A DNA stretch of 25,456 nt. It comes from a virus. The DNA is taken from positions 1-25,456 of IMG/VR virus record IMGVR_UViG_3300017917_003561. The stretch is one strand, 5' to 3'. Of the stretch, positions 21,001 through 25,456 are shown piece after piece (positions within the stretch are counted from its first letter, which is position 1; each line of letters starts with the position of its first letter). Made by a program: the position numbers and the translations under genes. The notes under the pieces are model-generated. The model saw only the letters and a program-made list of their open reading frames with translations, made no database searches and was not told where the DNA came from.

Positions 21001-21332
21001 TAAACAGTACTACTCGTAATGCTACAAGTGCAATCGCAGGCGTAAGCGTAGCAAAGCAACTAACAGAAAAACTTAGTGGCAATGTTGCAGTCGGTGTCAC
21101 ACAAAACTTAACTGGACAGTCAGCAACGTTTAAAGGAACAAGCGAAATTGGCGGACTTGCTACTTTCACAAATAATATCCCAAGTAACGGATCTGTTAAC
21201 CCAAGCGTAAGTGCTGGTGTATCGTACAGCATCGACAAAACAACTAAAGTTGGTGCAAACGTTGGTTGGCAAGCTAAAGGGTCTAACGCAAACATTGGCT
21301 CAATTGGTATTAGTCTAACTAAAGGTTTCTAA
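18036..21332 (+). CDS. Autotransporter adhesin (type Va-like) with discoidin-like domain and Asn/Gly/Thr repeats
   Basis: 1098 residues. Signal peptide to about residue 22 (MSALTAKA). Residues about 23-175 are a Ser/Thr/Tyr-rich beta domain. About 180-330 resemble an F5/8 type C (discoidin) carbohydrate-binding domain: GETAENAIDGNPSTKYLNFD, YSLYGSNDGVNWTTIV. About 390-730 are degenerate 10-12-residue repeats (GTFNNNGTTGAVTN) expected to form a beta-helix stalk. From about 850 to the end is a beta-barrel: alternating strands (GGVTVAKKINDNWRVGVVTN, AYQLKASYVVPVNETVSVTP) ending in GSIGISLTKGF with the terminal Phe required for BAM insertion. It would be displayed on the outer membrane of the infected cell. 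No passenger protease motif is seen. A strong terminator follows. I know of no well-described phage gene like it. Confidence 0.85.
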   Translation: MKLNKLAMAMALAMSALTAKADISDGQFSTNQIFDVQYYWSGTTLNASNFIAPYDMNFQHPTVGAGQYFKFFPSTTNPGTYGLGLYNSDGTRAQIVHNTGTLQAIGPDALFYIGSGFFGTVITTSAGYSYGQSASFASMDTSVSTSDMTSYTWASTTPLSAGQTASSTPSTPAPSGPNYVAVTQPTVTSVTPTSTNSPPGETAENAIDGNPSTKYLNFDRANAGFTIKLQSAQVLQGIKFTTANDFPDRDPSKYSLYGSNDGVNWTTIVNAASITLSNSRYTQSSMYTITNTNPYFYYFITFPDIKASASYADINACGLACDSVQIGDVEFIYDTNFAFTAPTDTGTGTIANPGTAGSVSDMAVPVVGPQAVTVASGSTGTNASGSTTLSVTNAGTYTNDGTNGDVTNSGTFTNNGTTGAVTNTGTFNNNGTTGNVSNSGTFNNDGTTGTVTNHGTFNNGVTGTTGAVSNHGTFNNSGSVTTFENAGTLTNNSSGTIGTLAYNNHIVNNNGTINTITYNGGTVNNHGTIGSINNSEAHGTFHNDGTVTGNVTTNSTFNNNATGIVQGTYANTGTLNNAGTVGAVSNDGTFNNSGTAGAVTLVSGSFTNTGSAASVDNTAGLTFTNGGTITGALTNAGTVTNNGNVGSVNNTGWFTNAVNAIVGFVANSLNFTNNGTAGDVTNTGTMTNSGTAGVITNSGTLTQTGGTASVNNTGTFTMTGGTLGSYTQTAPGITVMSVNQPILVTGAASLGGGISINDVPTGYGRYTVLTAGSVNGTYDSINSTSNYLRYSLTDVKLYVTPDASATQSSINATSSNLANAFNLQSNVVTTALGSDCAVFGATGACVGVNLGMNKASSGDLFNGGVTVAKKINDNWRVGVVTNAPFNNPTIGNVSQSSDPAYGLFATWTKERLSVQGSAAFNQGTMTITRNGPETGVGKMAVDNKAYQLKASYVVPVNETVSVTPYIGVRYVESNYGGYTEQGPVFPLTVNSTTRNATSAIAGVSVAKQLTEKLSGNVAVGVTQNLTGQSATFKGTSEIGGLATFTNNIPSNGSVNPSVSAGVSYSIDKTTKVGANVGWQAKGSNANIGSIGISLTKGF
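19203..20220 (+). repeat. Coding region of degenerate tandem repeats
   Basis: About 1 kb in which words such as GGAACATTTAACAAC and GGTACAGTTACTAAC recur roughly every 30-36 bases, encoding GTFNN-GT-G-VTN units. Copies are well diverged at DNA level, so the array is old or under selection rather than freshly amplified. It lies wholly in the autotransporter stalk. Confidence 0.8.
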
Positions 21333-21349
21333 AACTGTTTGACAAAAAT

Positions 21350-21373
21350 AGCCCGCTTCGGCGGGCTTTTTTT
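21350..21373 (+). terminator. Strong Rho-independent terminator after the autotransporter
   Basis: AGCCCGC (21350-21356), TTCG tetraloop, GCGGGCT (21361-21367), then a run of seven T (21367-21373). A textbook intrinsic terminator that closes the curli/autotransporter unit. Confidence 0.95.
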
Positions 21374-21375
21374 AC

Positions 21376-21383
21376 GATAAATA
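21376..21383 (+). promoter_or_regulatory. T4-type late promoter GATAAATA, leaderless geometry
   Basis: GATAAATA directly after the terminator. The ATG at 21391 is seven bases downstream, the same spacing as at 12933-12948. There is no Shine-Dalgarno between them, so a message starting near 21389 would be essentially leaderless. Confidence 0.65.
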
Positions 21384-21387
21384 ATTT

Positions 21388-23430
21388 ATGATGAAAAAAA
21401 TCTTATTAAGCCCTTGGACTGCTCTACTAACTCTAGCTTTAGTAGTGGGCATACGTGTTGCAGATCCTAGTTTTGTAGAAAATGTTCGTCTAAAATACTT
21501 TGACGAATTAATTACCAGCAAAGCGCCTACAGAAAACAATGTTTATACTGTGAACATAGATGAGGACACAATAACTAAGTACGGACAGTTTCCGTTTCCA
21601 AGAGATGTTTACGCTAAGATTATCGAAGACTTGTATAAAAGAAATGCTGGGTTAGTTGTGTTCAACGTACTATTATCTGAAGAAGATAGGTTTGGTAAAG
21701 ACAAAGTATTAGCAGACACACTAAGTCGTTATCCTGTAATACTGCCAAATACTCCAGAGAATAAAAATAAGAACATTCCACGTAAACCTAGCACCGCAGT
21801 AATAGGCGCAGAGAATAGTCATGTAATTACACAGTATGGCGGAATCATCGCCAATACACCAATTTTAGAAAGCCGTGCTGTAGGCACAGGAACTATACAC
21901 ACTGAAGAAGAAAATGACAATGTTGTAAGGCGTATGCCTTTAGTAGTTGCAGTAGATGGTGTAGTTTATCCTAGTTTGGCTATGGAAGCATTACGTGTGG
22001 CCGCAGGAGATAGTACAACACAGATAAAGCTAAATGAAAACGGTGTTGAAAAAATGCGTATTCCAAAGTTTGGTCCTATAACAACAGACAATAAAGGTCG
22101 CGTATGGATTGATTGGAGTCAGCGCAGTCGAGCAGTATCCGCGGCAGACTTGCCAAAAGATTTTGCAGGCGCAGTAGTCATTGTAGGCGTTGCTGCTACG
22201 GGCTTAGGAAATCCTGTTCCTACTCCGGTTAAAGGCACCTGGCCTCAAGATGTTCAAGCCGCTGTGTTAGGCACAATGTTTAACGGAGTTAACATACAGA
22301 GGCCTGACTATGCAGATGGTGCAGAGATACTGGCTATTGTATTAGCCGGTGTGATTTTATTGTTTTTAACGAGGTATGTTTATGTTGGTTTGGCGACGAC
22401 CGTTATTATTGCTGGCGGCAGTTATTTTGCTAGTCAGTATGCTTTCAATAACTTTTTATTCTTATTTGACATTACTGCCTTTGCAAGTGGCACAGTCTTG
22501 GTCGCTTTGCACGCCTACGGTGTCAAGTTTGTCTCAGAGTTCTTACAAAAGCAAGCCATAAAGAAACAGTTTGCTGGTTACTGTAGTAAAGAAGTAGTAG
22601 AGATGCTACAGAAAGATCCAGATTTAATCAAGCGTGGTGTACGTAAAGATGTAAGTGTTATGTTCAGCGACCTACGTGGATTTACTCCGATTGGTGAACA
22701 CTACGGTGATGATGTTGCCGGCTTAGGCAAATACATGAACGGTTATATGGATGCTATCTCAAAGCCTATCATGGACAACAAGGGCATGGTTATCAAGTAT
22801 GTAGGCGATGCATCAATGCACATACACGGTGCTCCTATTGAAGATCCTAACCATGCTCGCACAATCGTTGCTGTTGGCTTGCAAATGTTAGATGCTGTTG
22901 ATGCTTATACTAAGGAGATGGAAGCACAAGGCTTACCACCTGCGGCAATGGGGTGGGGTTGTAACACAGGCATTGGCTTTATTGGTGAAATGGGTTCAAC
23001 TGATAGACACAGTTATGACATCTTAGGCGACATGGTTTCGACAGCCGCACGTTTAGAAGCACGTTGTAAAGCCTACGGTGTGTTATGCATTATTGGTGCA
23101 GAAACATACAACCGTACTAAAGATGATTTCTTCTACTTGTGTATTGACAACTTACAACCTAAAGGCAAGTCGGTAGCAGATTTAATCTATACAGCATTAC
23201 GTCCTAATGGCGAAGATTGGAGTAAAGACTTAGAACGTTACAATAAGATGCAACAGTTGTATAGAGAAAAACAGTTTGATGCAGCCGCTATTATATGTGG
23301 CGAATTAAAAGGTACATTTGGCGGACAAATGGACAAGTACTATAAGATTTGGATTGAACGTTGCGAGTTTATGAAGCAACAGGATTTACCAGATAATTGG
23401 AACGGCGAATTCGTCGCACACGAGAAATGA
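21388..23430 (+). CDS. CHASE2-domain class III adenylate cyclase
   Basis: 680 residues from the first ATG (679 from the second, at 21391, which fits the late promoter better). One N-terminal span (about 8-23), a periplasmic CHASE2 sensor (about 30-300: LRYFDELI-like LKYFDELITSKAP, INIDE-like VNIDEDTITKYGQFPFPRDV, AVVIVGVAAT), three spans (about 308-385), then the cyclase domain (about 415-600). Metal ligands D428 (MFSDLRGF) and D474 (KYVGDA) are present, as is the adenine-selecting pair K470 and D544 (YDILGD). Transition-state Arg R555 is kept, but the partner Asn is Ser (S551, MVSTAARLE). Activity is therefore likely but perhaps altered. The C-terminal 80 residues look like a helical TPR-like tail. 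Next to a FecR protein, as often in bacteria. Stop overlaps the next start (ATGA). Confidence 0.92.
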   Translation: MMKKILLSPWTALLTLALVVGIRVADPSFVENVRLKYFDELITSKAPTENNVYTVNIDEDTITKYGQFPFPRDVYAKIIEDLYKRNAGLVVFNVLLSEEDRFGKDKVLADTLSRYPVILPNTPENKNKNIPRKPSTAVIGAENSHVITQYGGIIANTPILESRAVGTGTIHTEEENDNVVRRMPLVVAVDGVVYPSLAMEALRVAAGDSTTQIKLNENGVEKMRIPKFGPITTDNKGRVWIDWSQRSRAVSAADLPKDFAGAVVIVGVAATGLGNPVPTPVKGTWPQDVQAAVLGTMFNGVNIQRPDYADGAEILAIVLAGVILLFLTRYVYVGLATTVIIAGGSYFASQYAFNNFLFLFDITAFASGTVLVALHAYGVKFVSEFLQKQAIKKQFAGYCSKEVVEMLQKDPDLIKRGVRKDVSVMFSDLRGFTPIGEHYGDDVAGLGKYMNGYMDAISKPIMDNKGMVIKYVGDASMHIHGAPIEDPNHARTIVAVGLQMLDAVDAYTKEMEAQGLPPAAMGWGCNTGIGFIGEMGSTDRHSYDILGDMVSTAARLEARCKAYGVLCIIGAETYNRTKDDFFYLCIDNLQPKGKSVADLIYTALRPNGEDWSKDLERYNKMQQLYREKQFDAAAIICGELKGTFGGQMDKYYKIWIERCEFMKQQDLPDNWNGEFVAHEK

Positions 23431-23591
23431 TGTATACTCCGTTGGATTGGTGGGTTGACTACAGCGTATGGTTGATGCTACAATATAAATTCATGGTTCC
23501 GGCTATGATGATTGGTTACAATGACGATATGCAGGACTATCTCAAACATTTTAGCTTGAACGGAATAAAACGTTTTAGTATCTGCCAATAA
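23427..23591 (+). CDS. Small aromatic-rich protein between cyclase and D,D-peptidase
   Basis: 54 residues starting at ATGATG (23427), overlapping the cyclase stop by four bases; its own stop overlaps the next ATG (TAATG). Sequence MMYTPLDWWVDYSVWLMLQY then KFMVPAMMIGYNDDMQDYLK is rich in Trp, Tyr and Met and partly amphipathic, so it may lie on the membrane. GAGAA upstream is a weak ribosome binding site. No known family recognised. Tight coupling on both sides argues that it is real. Confidence 0.6.
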   Translation: MMYTPLDWWVDYSVWLMLQYKFMVPAMMIGYNDDMQDYLKHFSLNGIKRFSICQ

Positions 23592-24298
23592 TGAAAAAAA
23601 TTATATTATCATTGTTAGTTCTGTTGCCCCTGATGGCAAAGTCTCAGCCAATCACAGCAACCTCTTGGCTAGTAGCTGATGAAAAAGGCGATATAATAGA
23701 CAGTCAAAATATGCATCAACAGAGAAGCATAGCCAGTATTACAAAACTTATGACTGCTATTGTTGTGTTGGATGCTAATCAAAACTTAGACGAATATATC
23801 AAACCCTATACTAGACGTGAATTACTATATCTAGCATTAGTGCATTCTGATAACCATGCCGCAGAACTACTGTGTAAACACTATCCAGACGGTAGACATG
23901 CTTGTATCCGAGCAATGAATGAAAAGGCAAGATATTTGGGCATGATTGACAGTAAGTTCACCGATCCCACTGGCTTGGGTGTAATGAATTATAGTACTGC
24001 TTACGATTTAGTAAAACTAGTACAAACTGCCGAGCACTATCCTACCATCGTTGAATCAAGCAAGATGAGTGAAGTAAAGATACGAAATAAAAAGCGCACG
24101 GTAGTTTTTAGAAATACTAATCCACTAGTAGCTACTAAAAATTTTGTTGTAAGTAAAACTGGATATATTCGTGCTGCCGGCGGATGTATAGTTATGATGG
24201 TAGAAACAAACATAGGACGCCGTATTGTTGTCCTATTAAACAGCAAGAATACACGTACACGTATCCCTGAAGCGTTTCAATTAGCTACTAATTTCTAA
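23591..24298 (+). CDS. D-alanyl-D-alanine carboxypeptidase/endopeptidase, S11 family (PBP7-like)
   Basis: 235 residues with a signal peptide (about 1-18, ending AKSQ). The three penicillin-binding motifs are complete: S49-I-T-K52, S86-D-N88 and K189-T-G191. FTDPTGLGVMNYSTAYDLVK is the usual S11 segment. The protein lacks the C-terminal beta domain and membrane anchor of PBP5, which is closer to the PBP7/8 endopeptidases. It would trim peptide cross-links in periplasmic peptidoglycan; in this setting it might help envelope passage of the autotransporter or curli pore, or prevent reinfection, which is speculation. Coupled to the 54-aa gene (TAATG); its end overlaps the convergent desaturase gene by 11 bases. 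Confidence 0.9.
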   Translation: MKKIILSLLVLLPLMAKSQPITATSWLVADEKGDIIDSQNMHQQRSIASITKLMTAIVVLDANQNLDEYIKPYTRRELLYLALVHSDNHAAELLCKHYPDGRHACIRAMNEKARYLGMIDSKFTDPTGLGVMNYSTAYDLVKLVQTAEHYPTIVESSKMSEVKIRNKKRTVVFRNTNPLVATKNFVVSKTGYIRAAGGCIVMMVETNIGRRIVVLLNSKNTRTRIPEAFQLATNF

Positions 24299-24989
24299 TA
24301 GTTGCTAATCTCATTTTTTCTAGAATCTTTATATACATCCAACCAATATCAAATTCAAACCAGCGTTTATTAAATTTAGCACTGACACCGTTGCCATGAT
24401 GATTGTTGTGTAGTTCTTCCCCACCAATCCAGATGCCCCAAGGTATTAAATTACGTGAAGTGTCCTTGACTTCGTAATTACGATACCCCCACCAGTGTGC
24501 AAGACCGTTTATCACGCCTGCAGCCCAGAAAGGAATCCACAGCATCTGAACTCCCCACACAATAAACCCAATAGGACCAAAGAACAATAAGTCTATGACT
24601 AGCATTAAGAGAATTCCTAATAAGGGGTGGGGAGTATAAACTCGACGTTCGATCCAGTCGTTAGGAGTTCCTATACCTAGTTTCATTACTTCTGGATCTT
24701 TTTTTGCCTTAACATACAAGAACGCTCCGCCGAACAACACACGCCATATGCCATGTATTTTTGGACTGTGCGGGTCTGCAAGTGTGTCGCTTGCCTGATG
24801 ATGCTTGCGATGAACAGCGACCCATTCTCGAGTATTCATTCCAGTAGTTAACCATAACCATAAACGCATGAAATGACTAATCACTGGATGAAATGATACT
24901 GCTCTGTGTGCTTGACTACGATGCAAATACAGCGTAACACAAGCAATAGTGATTTGTACCATCACCAAGGTATAGATTATAATAAGCAT
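24288..24989 (-). CDS. Membrane fatty acid desaturase (delta-9 acyl type)
   Basis: 233 residues. The three His boxes of di-iron membrane desaturases are intact: HRSQAHR near residue 23, HRKHH near 60 and HNNHH near 195, with hydrophobic spans at 1-20, about 35-50, 125-150 and 155-170. It is short compared with stearoyl-CoA desaturases (about 300 or more) and like bacterial and cyanophage acyl-lipid forms. It inserts a double bond into acyl chains using O2 and ferredoxin or a similar donor, altering membrane fluidity. It starts one base after the aceA stop, so both are on one minus-strand transcript, and its TAG stop lies inside the end of the convergent D,D-peptidase gene. Confidence 0.92.
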   Translation of the reverse strand: MLIIIYTLVMVQITIACVTLYLHRSQAHRAVSFHPVISHFMRLWLWLTTGMNTREWVAVHRKHHQASDTLADPHSPKIHGIWRVLFGGAFLYVKAKKDPEVMKLGIGTPNDWIERRVYTPHPLLGILLMLVIDLLFFGPIGFIVWGVQMLWIPFWAAGVINGLAHWWGYRNYEVKDTSRNLIPWGIWIGGEELHNNHHGNGVSAKFNKRWFEFDIGWMYIKILEKMRLATIRN

Positions 24990-24990
24990 A

Positions 24991-25456
24991 TTAATGGAAT
25001 TGATCCGCCTCCGTTGAGTGTTTGTTTGCTACAGTACTCGTTGCCCCAACTGCTTCGCTAATTAAATCAAAGTAGCCAACGCCAACTTCACGTTGATGTT
25101 TAACAGTTGTAAAGCCACGTTCTTGTGCGGCAAACTCACGTTGTTGCATTTCACTGTAACCAGCCATACCACGTGCCTTGTATGCTTCTGCTAGTTCAAA
25201 TGTTGCTAGGTTAACAGAGTGGAAACCTGCTAGTGTAATAAATTGGAACTTATAACCAAGCTCACCTAGTTCACGCTGGAATGTTTCACACTCTTCTACA
25301 GATAAAAACTTGCGCCAATTAAAACTAGGACTGCAATTATAAGCCAACATTTGGTCTGGAAACTCAGCATGTATAGCATCGGCGAATTTCTTAGCCTGTG
25401 CAATATCAGGTGTACTAGTTTCGAACCATAAGAGATCAGCGTAAGGGGCATAAGCA
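24991..25456 (-). CDS. aceA: Isocitrate lyase, C-terminal part; gene runs out of the window
   Basis: The last 154 residues are present, and the frame is open to the window edge ([20 protein letters not shown] onwards). [36 protein letters not shown] and [13 protein letters not shown] match AceA closely, and the end (STEADQFH) corresponds to the E. coli STEESQF. An internal Met at 25350 is not the start. The catalytic KKCGH loop lies beyond the edge. The enzyme splits isocitrate to glyoxylate and succinate, the first step of the glyoxylate bypass. Finding it in a phage would be very unusual; one-base spacing to the desaturase shows it belongs to the same compact genome rather than to a loosely joined host fragment. 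Confidence 0.95.
   Translation of the reverse strand, partial: AYAPYADLLWFETSTPDIAQAKKFADAIHAEFPDQMLAYNCSPSFNWRKFLSVEECETFQRELGELGYKFQFITLAGFHSVNLATFELAEAYKARGMAGYSEMQQREFAAQERGFTTVKHQREVGVGYFDLISEAVGATSTVANKHSTEADQFH

Noticed and set aside
21339-21344. TTGACA before the autotransporter terminator as a promoter
   Set aside because: No -10 hexamer at 16-18 bases; that spot is the terminator stem.
1-25456. The possibility that the window is bacterial chromosome (DnaK, IscU, AceA, D,D-peptidase, CHASE2 cyclase)
   Set aside because: NATAAATA elements at gene starts, PAAR tip protein, known T4-like phage families and extreme gene packing fit a phage better. Not excluded for the last 1.2 kb without reads.

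Overview
The window reads as part of the genome of a T4-like myovirus from an aquatic habitat, most like the pelagimyophages and methylophages (relatives of marine cyanomyophages that infect streamlined heterotrophs such as SAR11 or OM43). Reasons seen in the sequence: almost gapless packing with many ATGA/TAATG overlaps; six copies of an NATAAATA element, the T4-type late promoter, each just upstream of a start codon; a PAAR-like spike tip protein; an NrdB and glutaredoxin pair; several genes of the kind conserved in T4-like marine phages; and virus-type accessory genes (Hsp20, heme oxygenase plus bilin reductase, bS21, desaturase). A widespread curli-related cluster has been reported in pelagimyophages, and this window carries an unusually elaborate one. 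The assignment is inference: no major capsid, terminase or polymerase gene lies in the window. There are no tRNA, rRNA, CRISPR or IS elements that I can see.

Layout. 1-2.5 kb: end of nrdB, glutaredoxin, an Sm-like small protein, then a late pair (240-aa protein and PAAR-like protein). 2.5-4 kb: histone H1-like protein, iscU and iscA (no iscS), and a conserved small phage protein behind a consensus sigma70 promoter. 4-7.7 kb: SleB-type cell-wall hydrolase with a holin-like membrane protein, a late virion-like protein, a membrane/coiled-coil protein that ends at a dnaX-type frameshift signal, a conserved phage protein and ribosomal protein bS21. 7.7-13 kb: DEDD exonuclease, HD phosphohydrolase, full-length DnaK, Hsp20, ClpS, heme oxygenase and ferredoxin-dependent bilin reductase. 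12.9-14.5 kb: a late PD-(D/E)XK-like protein.

14.5-24.3 kb is the most unusual part: consecutive exported or membrane proteins, csgF, csgG (with an added SH3-like domain), a curlin-repeat protein, a FecR-domain protein, a 1098-aa autotransporter, a CHASE2-adenylate cyclase, a 54-aa aromatic protein and a PBP7-type D,D-peptidase. Together they look like a virus-borne extracellular-fibre, adhesin and cAMP-signalling island. 24.3-25.5 kb, on the minus strand, holds a fatty acid desaturase and the 3' part of isocitrate lyase (aceA).

How the genes could fit together (inference): NrdB/glutaredoxin and the HD enzyme supply nucleotides; IscU/IscA, DnaK, Hsp20 and ClpS keep host protein and Fe-S homeostasis going; heme oxygenase and the bilin reductase make a bilin from host heme; desaturase and isocitrate lyase touch lipid and C2 metabolism; the surface island remodels the infected cell envelope late in infection. 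Regulation looks T4-like: host-type sigma70 promoters before some genes, NATAAATA before others, with hairpins around several ribosome binding sites.
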